Positions 33,444 through 41,767 of a DNA stretch of 64,000 bases are shown piece by piece. The translations under genes were made by a program, and so were the position numbers. The stretch's first letter is position 1. The number at the start of each line of letters is the position of its first letter. The stretch lies in contig NZ_JAVXZZ010000007.1 of NCBI RefSeq assembly GCF_032337135.1, positions 56,919-120,918 of the forward strand, written 5' to 3'. Below the pieces are notes generated by a model. The model was not told the origin of the DNA. It worked only from the letters and a program-made list of their open reading frames with translations, and ran no database searches. The stretch comes from Allorhodoferax sp032337135 (GTDB lineage: Bacteria > Pseudomonadota > Gammaproteobacteria > Burkholderiales > Burkholderiaceae_C).

Positions 33444-35048
33444 TTATCCTACAGCTGCATCAGACTTCGCCATTGCGTCGATAAAACGCTTGAATGCTGG
33501 CAGTCTCACCAAGCCACGGAAACCCTGCATCACAGACTCCTCGGTGATCTCACCCACATTGCACGCCTTCCAAAAATCCACGAAAGCCCGTCTCAAGGTT
33601 TGTTGGTCTTCTTCTCCATATAGGTTATGCATGTAGTAGAAGGCCAGTGCCTGGCGCTGCATTTCCTCCCTGGGTAGAGGCATCAACCCATGGCTTTCCA
33701 GCATGCCCTTGTACTCTTCCCGTGTGCGGGCGGTACGGCAAAAGTCAAAGGTGTAATGCGGGTGGCGTGCACTGGTGATGCTGGGCACGCCCAGATACGC
33801 CAGTTCATGCGCAACCGTACCATAGACCGTGACGCCGCAGGAGATGCCGGCCTGGGCTAATTGCACATTGCTTACACTGGCCGGCAACCATTGGAGATCG
33901 GGGTATTTCTGTCGCAACCGCGACAGGGCCTCGTCGCTCAAGGCGATCTGGTTGGGATGTGGTTTGAGGAAGAAGCGTGCACCCGATTTTTGCAACACGT
34001 CGACCGTGCAGCAGATCCAGCGCCAGAAGTCATGGAAAACCAGCTCAGGGTAGACGTGCGGACTGTCGTAGAAGTCATGCAGGAAGACCACCACCGCCCC
34101 ATCCAGCCCGGCAGGCAGCTCCACGCCGGATTGGGCATAGGCTGATTGCCGCATGTAGCTCGTCGCCGCGTCTATGCCGCCTGACAAACGGTTTTCCAGC
34201 TGATCGCGTGCCTGCTGCAACCGCTCGTCCTGTCGATCCAGTGCATCGAACCCACTTTTGTAACCATCGAAGTTCTGAGTGTGGAAGCTGTCAGCTTGCG
34301 TCAGCCGCTTGGCAAATCCATTCAGACTTCCAAACGACCAGACTGCTACACCGTGACGCAGCGCCACGCGTGCTGGTATGCCATGTTCGAGGTAGGTTGT
34401 GTAGGAAGTCAGATACCAGCGCGGTTTGCGTCGACCGAAATAGGCATGCGCCTGCCTGACATCGCGCAGCGCCTGCCACACAAGGCGCCGAACGAAGGGA
34501 TCCTTCACATCGAACTCAGGTGACGGCTTGAAGCGCAGGTAAGAATCCACCAGCAGGTCGGCGACTTCTATACCATCAATCTTTAGTGATAAGTCCTCCC
34601 CCTGTTGTTGCAGTTGCCGCCAGAGCGGTCCTGAGCGAAACCAGTCTGCGAGATCATTGAGCGGATGTGCCCACGAGGCACAGCGGTAAGCCACGCCATC
34701 AATCAGCTCGTCATAGGCGCGCACCCAAGGGTTGGTCCAGAGCCAGGCTACCGGCGCACTCCGCTTGATTGCGGCTTTCCAACCTGTGCCGACTGCACCG
34801 TTAATGGATTGAACAATAACCACTTCAGAAATGACAGCGCCATGGGCTTCAAGGTTCGCACGAATGGCTCCAAACAAAAGAAAATAGAACTTATCCCGGA
34901 CTGATTGGAACGACAACAAAGAACGGGCGACTCCTCTCAAGGGGTTTTTACGCATACCCGAAAAAGACTGAGGCCTTAGACCGGGTTCCTGTGGGTACCT
35001 CGATAACAGCAGGCTCATCTTCTTCAACATGACCGACACCTTATTCAT
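33444..35048 (-). CDS. Capsule-type surface carbohydrate transferase
   Basis: 534 residues from the ATG at 35048, preceded by GGAGG about 12 bases upstream; in-frame starts at 35144 and 35030 are possible. The N-terminal half has VVIVQSINGAVGTGWKAAIK and ARVALRHGVAVWSFGSLNGF. The C-terminal half has VVFLHDFYDSPHVYPELVF, ARFFLKPHPNQIALSDEAL and GISCGVTVYGTVAHELAYLG. KPHPN and the CGVTVYGTVAHELAYLGVP pattern are hallmarks of capsule-synthesis GT-B proteins (surface carbohydrate biosynthesis/CDP-glycerol-transferase-like). It is not obviously a Kdo transferase; the specificity is unknown. 129 AT-rich bp separate it from the next gene. Confidence 0.72.
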   Translation of the reverse strand: MNKVSVMLKKMSLLLSRYPQEPGLRPQSFSGMRKNPLRGVARSLLSFQSVRDKFYFLLFGAIRANLEAHGAVISEVVIVQSINGAVGTGWKAAIKRSAPVAWLWTNPWVRAYDELIDGVAYRCASWAHPLNDLADWFRSGPLWRQLQQQGEDLSLKIDGIEVADLLVDSYLRFKPSPEFDVKDPFVRRLVWQALRDVRQAHAYFGRRKPRWYLTSYTTYLEHGIPARVALRHGVAVWSFGSLNGFAKRLTQADSFHTQNFDGYKSGFDALDRQDERLQQARDQLENRLSGGIDAATSYMRQSAYAQSGVELPAGLDGAVVVFLHDFYDSPHVYPELVFHDFWRWICCTVDVLQKSGARFFLKPHPNQIALSDEALSRLRQKYPDLQWLPASVSNVQLAQAGISCGVTVYGTVAHELAYLGVPSITSARHPHYTFDFCRTARTREEYKGMLESHGLMPLPREEMQRQALAFYYMHNLYGEEDQQTLRRAFVDFWKACNVGEITEESVMQGFRGLVRLPAFKRFIDAMAKSDAAVG

Positions 35049-35383
35049 CACGATCCGAATCCTCCAGCTCAACACCGGCAAACAGGTGAGCCTCAACAGT
35101 AAGTTTTTTGTCAATACAGCCTTACTGTTTGTCCAAATAGACATCCAACATGAAAAGGCGCAACATCAGATGGAGAGAGACTGAAGCAGAATGTCTGGTA
35201 TTTCACCCCTTCAGCAATGCCAATTCCGTCCATTCCACATCGAGATGAAGAAAACCAATTGGGTTTTGAGTACGAGTACGCTGCGGCAATGAGTTGTGGG
35301 TTCGGGCCATCGCAACGAATTCGAACTCGGGTTCGCCCCCCCTCCCCGCAAATGGTCGCAAACCTTTGCATGCGCTCCAAATC
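35049..35383. other. Intergenic stretch after the broken FkbM gene
   Basis: About 335 bp between the capsule-type gene start and the remains of the FkbM gene. I see no complete gene. In the FkbM reading frame it stays open but encodes nothing like the rest of an FkbM protein. It contains locally repetitive GAATTCGAACTCGGGTTCG-like sequence near 35316-35336, which suggests rearranged DNA. Confidence 0.4.
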
Positions 35384-35677
35384 CTAATCGTAATCGAAGG
35401 ACACCTAGGCCGCGCAGTAGATGCTGTCGCGTGCTGAGCGGTTTTGCCGGCATTTCAGAAAGTTCTGCGGCGCGGGCTCGACCAGCAGGCCACGCCAGTT
35501 GCGGTATTTCTCGAAATACAGACTGTTGGACTGGGTCACCCCGTCATTAGCGCCGAGCTCAACAAAATAACTGTTGTCATAGTCGACGTATTTTTCCAGC
35601 TTGTAATCGAGCTGATTCAGGCTGAAATATTTTCCTCGCAGCAAACGTTTGGCGAGTGACTTGATTACGTTCACCAT
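35384..35677 (-). pseudogene. Truncated FkbM-family methyltransferase
   Basis: The first 90 codons read like an intact FkbM N-terminus: YFVELGANDGVTQSNSLYF and WRGLLVEPAPQNFLKC. At 35405 the frame hits TAG exactly where family members continue from Ala-Ala-Cys into a conserved VSFDY segment. VSFDYD follows in the same frame, then a second TAG at 35384. The family's later KLDTQG-type motif is absent downstream. So this is a decayed gene with the C-terminal two thirds lost, probably non-functional. It overlaps the stop of the PIG-L gene by one base. Confidence 0.75.
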
Positions 35678-36348
35678 TACCTGAGAACCCTCATGACCAT
35701 GAATGCCTCAGCGGCATCAACCCCCACGCAGTATCCACGGTGCTTCGCCAGGCTCCGCATGTGCTCCATGCTGCGTGAATGGGGTGGCGCACGCATCTCC
35801 AACGCGTAGGCTTCCAGCGCCCGCATTTTGGTTTCCATGTGGGCACTGATGTCGACAAACAGATTAGGAAGGAAGGGGGCCAGCCCCGTACTGCTCCATT
35901 CGGTACTGGACATCACCTCAAAGGCAAGTATTTCCCGGACAGTGCTGTTTGGGAGAGGTCGGCAAGCCGTCATGACTGCTTGGTGGACCAGCCGGTGATC
36001 GACATTCAGGTCCCCGCAATGATGCGTATAGATGATTTCCGGCGCGAGCTTGCCGATTAGCGCCTCCAGCGGCTGGATGATATCCAGCAGAGGCAGGCTG
36101 TCGAGCCGGTTGTCCGGCAAGTCCAGAAACGCCATGGTGCTGATGCCGAGGATGTTTCGCGCGTTCTCTGTCGCCCGCTGGCGGTGCACCAAATCCTCTT
36201 GTCCAGCGCCGCCCCTTGACGTAACCCCGTCGGCCACAAAGACGACATGAACTTTGTCGCCCGCGGCAACGTGCTTGGCAATGGTTCCGCCGCAGCCGAG
36301 GGCCTCGTCGTCTGCATGCGCGGCCACTATGAGGATCGCCTTACTCAT
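35677..36348 (-). CDS. PIG-L/LmbE family deacetylase
   Basis: 223 residues. The metal-binding motif AHADDEALGCGG lies at the N-terminus (AHxDDE), with the second metal/catalytic region THHCGDLNVDHRLVHQA (HxxDxNxDH). Family members are zinc-dependent N-deacetylases of GlcNAc-type and other amino sugars; in glycan loci they expose free amines, which could later be formylated or acylated. A TTG codon just before gives an apparent extra Met; the ATG at 36348 overlaps the pseI stop by 8 bp. Confidence 0.85.
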   Translation of the reverse strand: MSKAILIVAAHADDEALGCGGTIAKHVAAGDKVHVVFVADGVTSRGGAGQEDLVHRQRATENARNILGISTMAFLDLPDNRLDSLPLLDIIQPLEALIGKLAPEIIYTHHCGDLNVDHRLVHQAVMTACRPLPNSTVREILAFEVMSSTEWSSTGLAPFLPNLFVDISAHMETKMRALEAYALEMRAPPHSRSMEHMRSLAKHRGYCVGVDAAEAFMVMRVLR

Positions 36349-37387
36349 CAAACTGATCCCAACTCGTTGGAGTACCCCTAGCGATATCTCTCTTGACTCG
36401 CTTGCCCAGTACTTGGTCTATTTCTGACGGCTTTAGGCCAAATCCCGGTCTAATGCTCCGGATGTGGTGGGGCGTGACTCGCTCCCCCGCCTTAATGCCA
36501 TTCACAAAAAACAGCGATCTCGCAAAGATCTTGTTTGCCTTTGCCTTTTCGGTCACAGAGTAGTCGATCTTTCCCAGCAGTCTTTCTGTATTTCTGACGA
36601 GGTCTACCAATTCGGTCAGCTCGCCAGGCTCGATTGAAAAGGAGGCATCCGGCCCTCCAAGAGCCCTGTCTAGGGTAAAGTGTTTTTCAATGAAACAGCC
36701 TCCCAGAGTCACAGAGGCTAGTGATACTTCGTGTCCAAGAGTGTGATCCGAAACCCCTACCATGACGCCAAACTCCTTTTGCATATGCGCCATAGTCAGC
36801 AAGTTGATTTCCTCCAATGGAGCGGGATAAGCGGAAGTACATTTTAACAATAGGACATTCTCGTTGCCGACACTTCTACAGGCATGAACCGCAGCCTTGA
36901 TATCGTCATACTCAGCCATACCAGTCGATATCACCATCGGCTTCCCAAATGAGGCCACATGGCGAATCAGGGGCGTGTCAAATATTTCGAAAGACGCGAT
37001 TTTGTACATCGGCGGGTCAAATTGACGCAAAAAATCTGCGGCACTAATGTCATATGGCGTAGAAAAACAAATCAGGCCTTTATGACTACAACGTTCAAAT
37101 ATTGGCGCATGCCATTCGTATGGAAACGGGGTCTCGCTGTAAAGATCGATCAGCTTTTTTCCATCCCACGGCGTCCCACTGTTGATGACAAAATATTCAT
37201 TATCACAATCAATTGTCATCGCTTCAGGGGTAAGAGTCTGAATCTTGAAGCCATCAGCTCCAGCTGCGGCCGCTTGATCAACGAGCTCTAACGCCTTGTC
37301 TAAACTATGCAAGTGATTAGCTGACATTTCAGCAACGATGAAAACAGGCGCTCCAGCACCCATTCTTTTGCCTTGTATTTCTATCAT
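36341..37387 (-). CDS. pseI: Pseudaminic acid synthase
   Basis: 348 residues of the NeuB family with the PseI subgroup features: FIVAEMSANHLHSLDKALEL, ADGFKIQTLTPEAMTID, GTPWDGKKLIDLYSETPFP, YKIASFEIFDTPLIRHVA, LLKCTSAYPAPLEEINL and GGCFIEKHFTLDRALGGPDA. The C-terminal SAF (antifreeze-like) domain is present (FARSLFFVNGIKAGE...HIRSIRPGFGL). It condenses 2,4-diacetamido-2,4,6-trideoxy-L-altrose with PEP. The sequence is noticeably more AT-rich than the fdtB/ugd end of the locus. Confidence 0.93.
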   Translation of the reverse strand: MIEIQGKRMGAGAPVFIVAEMSANHLHSLDKALELVDQAAAAGADGFKIQTLTPEAMTIDCDNEYFVINSGTPWDGKKLIDLYSETPFPYEWHAPIFERCSHKGLICFSTPYDISAADFLRQFDPPMYKIASFEIFDTPLIRHVASFGKPMVISTGMAEYDDIKAAVHACRSVGNENVLLLKCTSAYPAPLEEINLLTMAHMQKEFGVMVGVSDHTLGHEVSLASVTLGGCFIEKHFTLDRALGGPDASFSIEPGELTELVDLVRNTERLLGKIDYSVTEKAKANKIFARSLFFVNGIKAGERVTPHHIRSIRPGFGLKPSEIDQVLGKRVKRDIARGTPTSWDQFDE

Positions 37388-37388
37388 T

Positions 37389-38099
37389 TCAACCTCTCAA
37401 ATCAGGTGTAGACCTTACAAAGTCAAACAACCACTCTACCCCACAGTAAAACAGCGCATCCAAGTACCCCATATATGGAACAAACGGTCTACCCCCTTGG
37501 TCATATATCGGGTGATGAAACTCATGAAACCTAACCTCTATCCCAGACCCCAGGAACCCCTCCGAAACGCCATAATTGCGCCCGTTTGGTCCAGACACGT
37601 AGCAATCAGCGTTGACACGTTGACTAAGCAGGCGAAGAACTTCGACCCCCCCCCTCGCGGTCTCTTCTGGCGTGAGCACATTGCTGGCGAGTACAAAGCA
37701 AGGCTCAAATGACAACAGCTGGCATGTGTTTTTCAACAATTCGATTAAAACATTTGCATAACGGTTTGAAACCTCATCTATCTTATATACACGATCAAGC
37801 AATTCCTCATTAAAGTAAGGCGCCTTACCATAATGCTGCGATATCCTATCCTTGTGCTCATCCATCCAAGTACGGCCGTTTATTTCCGCGTTTACGATTA
37901 AAGACCGACTCGACGAGGCAACCGGAATTGTCAACCAAGCTGGCAAAGGCAATAATAGTTTATTGCGATTCTCCCATCCTCTGGCTTGCCGCTGCACAAC
38001 GTCCAAGACCACGAACTTATCAGCAAAATATAATCTCTGGAGATAGTTCAGCGCTGGAAGATATCTCGGTTGAGAAATAACCACGTTCAACGACACCAC
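37389..38099 (-). CDS. WbqC family protein
   Basis: About 236 residues of the WbqC-like family: ISQPRYLPALNYLQRLYFADKFV, then VLDVVQRQARGWENRNKLL and the later GGVEVLRLLSQRV region. WbqC proteins recur in O-antigen and flagellin-glycan loci but have no firmly assigned activity. The start is uncertain: the first in-frame codons are GTG GTG (38099), a TTG at 38090 forms a TTGA overlap with the upstream stop, and GGAG lies too close to the first GTG. Its place between pseI and a formyltransferase suggests a role in acyl decoration of the nonulosonate; this is inference. Confidence 0.8.
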   Translation of the reverse strand: MVSLNVVISQPRYLPALNYLQRLYFADKFVVLDVVQRQARGWENRNKLLLPLPAWLTIPVASSSRSLIVNAEINGRTWMDEHKDRISQHYGKAPYFNEELLDRVYKIDEVSNRYANVLIELLKNTCQLLSFEPCFVLASNVLTPEETARGGVEVLRLLSQRVNADCYVSGPNGRNYGVSEGFLGSGIEVRFHEFHHPIYDQGGRPFVPYMGYLDALFYCGVEWLFDFVRSTPDLRG

Positions 38100-38725
38100 T
38101 CCTTCAGACTACTCGCTTCCGTAATCTTTTTCAGATCGTCAGCAGCTAGCGGACCAAAATAGGTTCCGCTTTGGGGACTCAGATCAAAGGCAGGAACTTC
38201 CCCCCGCCCAAGACCATCGCACAAATCTTTCGCAAGGAACTCCAACGCCGTCAGCAACCGAGAATAGTTTTGAGGGTAGTCGCTTGCGTAATCTATAGAG
38301 AACTCGATTCTGCTGACGAATCGTCCAGCATCGATTCTTTCGTCCGTAATTTGATGCACGCTTAATGACATAGATTTGAATCCATTGAGAATTGCATTTG
38401 GCAACGGATGACGCCCTCGATTCGTATAGATGCAGCCTGGATGGAAATTGAAGAGCGATTTGAACCAATCGATGTGTCTCTTCTTGAATAACAGCCCAAA
38501 ACTTGCTACTACGCCAACCGGCCTCAATGCTGGATCAAGCACCCCATCCAGTTCATCAAGTCCATTTATTTCTATCCACCTGATATTGTTGGCTTTACAG
38601 AAGTCCTTGGTTTTTCCCTCATTGCGCCTCGCTTCAAGCACCACCAATTCAACTCGCATCGAGCAGGTAAATGTCTTTAGCACCGGAAGGTACGAACCGA
38701 AAAATACTATCGGATTAATTTCCAT
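38087..38725 (-). CDS. Sugar N-formyltransferase-like protein
   Basis: 212 residues of the formyltransferase (Fmt/PurN-like) fold. The catalytic Asn and His sit in LFNFHPGCIYTNRGRHPLPN (NxH), with the Asp in ITDERIDAGRFV, matching the Asn-His-Asp set of 10-formyl-THF-dependent enzymes. GRHPLPNAILNG replaces the RG.xP.. acceptor loop of Fmt. It most likely formylates an amino sugar, such as a pseudaminic-acid precursor. The ATG at 38725 has CGAGG upstream and removes a 14-residue extension overlapping the upstream gene. Confidence 0.78.
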   Translation of the reverse strand: MEINPIVFFGSYLPVLKTFTCSMRVELVVLEARRNEGKTKDFCKANNIRWIEINGLDELDGVLDPALRPVGVVASFGLLFKKRHIDWFKSLFNFHPGCIYTNRGRHPLPNAILNGFKSMSLSVHQITDERIDAGRFVSRIEFSIDYASDYPQNYSRLLTALEFLAKDLCDGLGRGEVPAFDLSPQSGTYFGPLAADDLKKITEASSLKEWCR

Positions 38726-38745
38726 GTAGACCTCGTTTGCACCCG

Positions 38746-39960
38746 TTAACTCACTTTCTCGCCCCATTTTTTAATTGAAATCTTGTACCGCACGCCAGCC
38801 ATTTCAAAATACGCGGGGTACTGATCATTGTCCACAACCCTAAGCAGATTGAACTGCTCGGCCAGGGTCTTGGATGGGTCCAGCCTACTGTCTGTCGGCC
38901 TGCGGCGTGCATAGACACTTCCCGCCCCTGTCTGCGGGCGCGCCCTGTCGACGATCGCTGGGTATGCCTTCACCCATTGCATACACAAATCTAGCGTGGC
39001 CTGGGCCTGGAGCAACCTCCACTCAGGATTGAGCTCGGTTCCATTGAGCGTAATCCACTCCTGAAGGTAGATAGGGCCGGCGTCAACGGCATCGACAGCC
39101 TCGATCAGCGTCACGGGAATGCGGTTTTTCCCCTCCAGAATCTGCCACGTCATGGGCGCCCAGCCCCGGCCATCAGGAAGCTCGCTCTCATGAACTACCA
39201 GCGTGTGCCTGTACTGCTTGCGAACCTCTGCCGAAACGATGCGACTGAAACTCAGGCAGAAGCAGAAGTCGGCGGGAAGAGCTTGTTCTACCCTGTGCGC
39301 AATCCGGACCGTGTGCCCGGCCAACACCCACTCTTCTGCCAGCTCATCGACGTAGGGGGAAATCCAGGAGCCTGCATCCGTCAGCACCTGGATCACGTAC
39401 CGCACGCCGTCGCTCTTTTGCAGGCCGGCATGAACGAGACGGGACTTCAACCCCTCCCGCGCCGCCAGCCAGGCACTGCGCAACAAGCCCAGCCTGACCA
39501 CATCCCGACGGGCGTCTCCATCCTGGAAAGACTGCCGAAATCTACCTTCAATGGAAAAACCAAATTTTCGGTACGGATCGACCTGAAGACACCCGTCCTC
39601 CATCAGGTCCCAGGTCACCCTCTGCACGTCAGATTCGGAAAATGCCAAGTCCAATCCTTCAAACATCATGCGCCTCAGCGTAGTACGCGTAACGTCTCCC
39701 GCCACCACCCAGCCGACCTGTACTTCATGACTCCCAGCATGCTGTCGACCCAGGAAGATGGCTCCTTGCACTCCACCGATCTCATCTTCATAAAGATAGA
39801 TTCGGGTATTTGCATCCCTTGCATCCAGCTGAAGCCAGGCATCGATTTCACGGCCGCCAATGACCTGCCGATGCAACAAGGCGCCGCCCCGACAAGACGT
39901 ACTGCACCAGGCGAGAACGAGCGGTATCTGCGTCGGATTCAAGGGATTGAAGGCCATCAT
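38746..39960 (-). CDS. GNAT acetyltransferase-formyltransferase fusion (PseH position)
   Basis: 404 residues in two parts. The N-terminal ~170 residues look like a GNAT N-acyltransferase (EVQVGWVVAGDVTRTTLRRM; YRKFGFSIEGRFRQSF), the PseH type that acylates the 4-amino group. The C-terminal ~230 residues are formyltransferase-like (LVVHESELPDGRGWAPMTW, ILEGKNRIPVTLIEA, VDAGPIYLQEW). The expected NxH Asn is replaced by Val (VVHES), but His and the DAGPIY Asp remain. A fusion of the two acyl-transfer activities fits synthesis of an N-formyl/N-acetyl pseudaminate. Two starts (Met-Met) are possible. Confidence 0.78.
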   Translation of the reverse strand: MMAFNPLNPTQIPLVLAWCSTSCRGGALLHRQVIGGREIDAWLQLDARDANTRIYLYEDEIGGVQGAIFLGRQHAGSHEVQVGWVVAGDVTRTTLRRMMFEGLDLAFSESDVQRVTWDLMEDGCLQVDPYRKFGFSIEGRFRQSFQDGDARRDVVRLGLLRSAWLAAREGLKSRLVHAGLQKSDGVRYVIQVLTDAGSWISPYVDELAEEWVLAGHTVRIAHRVEQALPADFCFCLSFSRIVSAEVRKQYRHTLVVHESELPDGRGWAPMTWQILEGKNRIPVTLIEAVDAVDAGPIYLQEWITLNGTELNPEWRLLQAQATLDLCMQWVKAYPAIVDRARPQTGAGSVYARRRPTDSRLDPSKTLAEQFNLLRVVDNDQYPAYFEMAGVRYKISIKKWGEKVS

Positions 39961-39971
39961 CTATCCTGTGT

Positions 39972-41069
39972 TTAGCCCAGCACAAAGTCGCACACGCGTT
40001 CCGCCCCTGTCCCTGGCACCAGATCCTGACACCTCCGGCTCATTTGCCTCAGTCTCTCCGGATCCTGGAGACATCGACCGATGGCATCGGCAATGATTTG
40101 AGCACTGACCTGCGTGCTTTCCCCGAGAAAATCGATATAGCCTGCCGCCTGCATTGCAACGTTAGTCGCCGTCTGGTTGGCAGCAATGCTGATGACAACG
40201 GCCGGCAAACCAAGACACATACGCTCCCAGCTCGTAGACCCGCCGGCGCTGATCATCAGGTCTGCCCGGGCCATCCATCCCGCCAGAGAGGGCAGGCCGC
40301 TGTACACATGTATCGCGGGTCGCGCAGCCGCCTTATGGGTTATGCCTTGCGGGTCCGGGTGATTGACGCCAACCACCACATCTACAAGCAAATGCGCCAG
40401 TCTGGGTTGCGCGAGTGCATCCATGACCTTACCCGTTTCATTTGTCAGATCGCTGCCCCCCATGAACACGAGCACTCGCCCGACCTCACCATCGCGCGGG
40501 GGCATGTGGGCACGGAGCGTTGCATATTCTGGCTTCAACAACGCATATCGCGGGCCCAGCATGGTGACGCAGTGATCCGGGATCATCCCCTGGTAGCGGC
40601 GAGACATATCATCGCCAAACCAGTTCTGGTCCAACAAGAAATCGCATTCATGCCTGCGGTCAGCCAGATCGTCGATGACCACCATCCGGCGCACATGTGG
40701 CCGGAGAACCTCTTCCCAACGGATGTCGATTGCGTAGTGATCAATCACCAGCATATCCGGCTTGATAGCCGACATCGCACGTAGCGTCTGCTCAGCGTCG
40801 CTGCGCCAATCGCAACCCAGCCAGCCAGCATGCGCAGACTGAGAGCCGCCCGCTGCAGGTGCTGGCTGTAAGGGTGCCGGACCAGCCGGCAACTCCATCA
40901 CGTCGTAACCTCGCTGCCGTATCGCGGTAATCATGTTGCCAGGGTGCATGCGACAAACGAAATATGACTCTAGCCCCCTGGCTCGAAGTTCGCCAGCCAG
41001 GGCAAGACAGCGGACCACATGCCCGGTCCCAATTTGCCGGGAAGCATCTGTCCGAAAAACGACCTTCAC
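39972..41069 (-). CDS. pseG: UDP-2,4-diacetamido-2,4,6-trideoxy-L-altropyranose hydrolase
   Basis: 365 residues. GT-B-like PseG fold: VFRTDASRQIGTGHVVRCLALA at the N-terminus with the conserved GxGHxxRC, LVIDHYAIDIRWEE, VVIDDLADRRHECDFLLDQN, VLVFMGGSDLTNETGKVM and LMISAGGSTSWERMCLGLP. It removes UDP from the pseudaminic precursor before PseI. The start is GTG at 41069, forming a GTGA overlap with the pseF stop and preceded by CGAGGC. Longer ATG-initiated forms would reach into pseF. Confidence 0.9.
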   Translation of the reverse strand: MKVVFRTDASRQIGTGHVVRCLALAGELRARGLESYFVCRMHPGNMITAIRQRGYDVMELPAGPAPLQPAPAAGGSQSAHAGWLGCDWRSDAEQTLRAMSAIKPDMLVIDHYAIDIRWEEVLRPHVRRMVVIDDLADRRHECDFLLDQNWFGDDMSRRYQGMIPDHCVTMLGPRYALLKPEYATLRAHMPPRDGEVGRVLVFMGGSDLTNETGKVMDALAQPRLAHLLVDVVVGVNHPDPQGITHKAAARPAIHVYSGLPSLAGWMARADLMISAGGSTSWERMCLGLPAVVISIAANQTATNVAMQAAGYIDFLGESTQVSAQIIADAIGRCLQDPERLRQMSRRCQDLVPGTGAERVCDFVLG

Positions 41070-41767
41070 ATCAGCCTCGCCTCGCTCTGCATGGCTTTGA
41101 ACAACCACTCGGCGCGCAGCCAGTCTTCAGGCGTGTCGATATCCTGCACACGATGGCGCGGCAATCGAACAGGAATAGAAGATGGCGTAAAGAAGGCTGG
41201 GTCTTCCAACCAGGCTTTCGACTTTCCCCAATAAAACTGACCCGCATCGTGCCACGCCTCTTCCAGGTCTTGCGAGCGAGTACTGAAATGTCCGGGATAA
41301 AACATTTCAACGCGCCCCAGCTCTGTGATACGGATAGCCCGCTGAATAGGGAACGGGTAACTGGTGACCGAGAACGCATAGCTACAGACGTTGGCTAGCA
41401 GCAAGTCCAACCCCCGGCGCAAATCATCGCCTTGGACAAATGGCGCAGTGGCGTATATGCAGCAAACCTGTGACGGTTGCCTGCCCACCTGCTGAAACCA
41501 CTCAACAGCATGACGTACGACGGGAATTGTCCCTGTGTGGTCATCGGCGAGCGCCGCAGGCCGCATAAACGGCACGCCCGCCCCCCACTGCCTGGCGACA
41601 TCCGCAATCTCGGCGTCATCGGTGGACACGATCACCTCGTCGAAGCATCCGCTCTGCAAAGCCGCCTCAATCGACCACGCAATCATGGGCTTGCCACAAA
41701 AGGGCTTGATGTTCTTGCGCGGAATACGCTTGCTGCCGCCGCGCGCGGGTATGACGGCCAGCCTCAT
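41066..41767 (-). CDS. pseF: Pseudaminic acid cytidylyltransferase
   Basis: 233 residues of the CMP-nonulosonate synthetase family. The signature LAVIPARGGSKRIPRKNIKPF is perfect, followed by PMIAWSIEAALQS, VIVSTDDAEIADVARQWGA and the PseF-type segment DAGQFYWGKSKAWL. It activates pseudaminic acid as CMP-Pse for transfer to glycan or flagellin. Its start overlaps the upstream aminotransferase stop by 4 bp, and its own stop overlaps pseG. Confidence 0.93.
   Translation of the reverse strand: MRLAVIPARGGSKRIPRKNIKPFCGKPMIAWSIEAALQSGCFDEVIVSTDDAEIADVARQWGAGVPFMRPAALADDHTGTIPVVRHAVEWFQQVGRQPSQVCCIYATAPFVQGDDLRRGLDLLLANVCSYAFSVTSYPFPIQRAIRITELGRVEMFYPGHFSTRSQDLEEAWHDAGQFYWGKSKAWLEDPAFFTPSSIPVRLPRHRVQDIDTPEDWLRAEWLFKAMQSEARLM

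Noticed and set aside
35111..35380. Small minus-strand gene downstream of the truncated FkbM
   Set aside because: It is in frame with the FkbM remnant after its second stop and has no domain; treated as decayed sequence.
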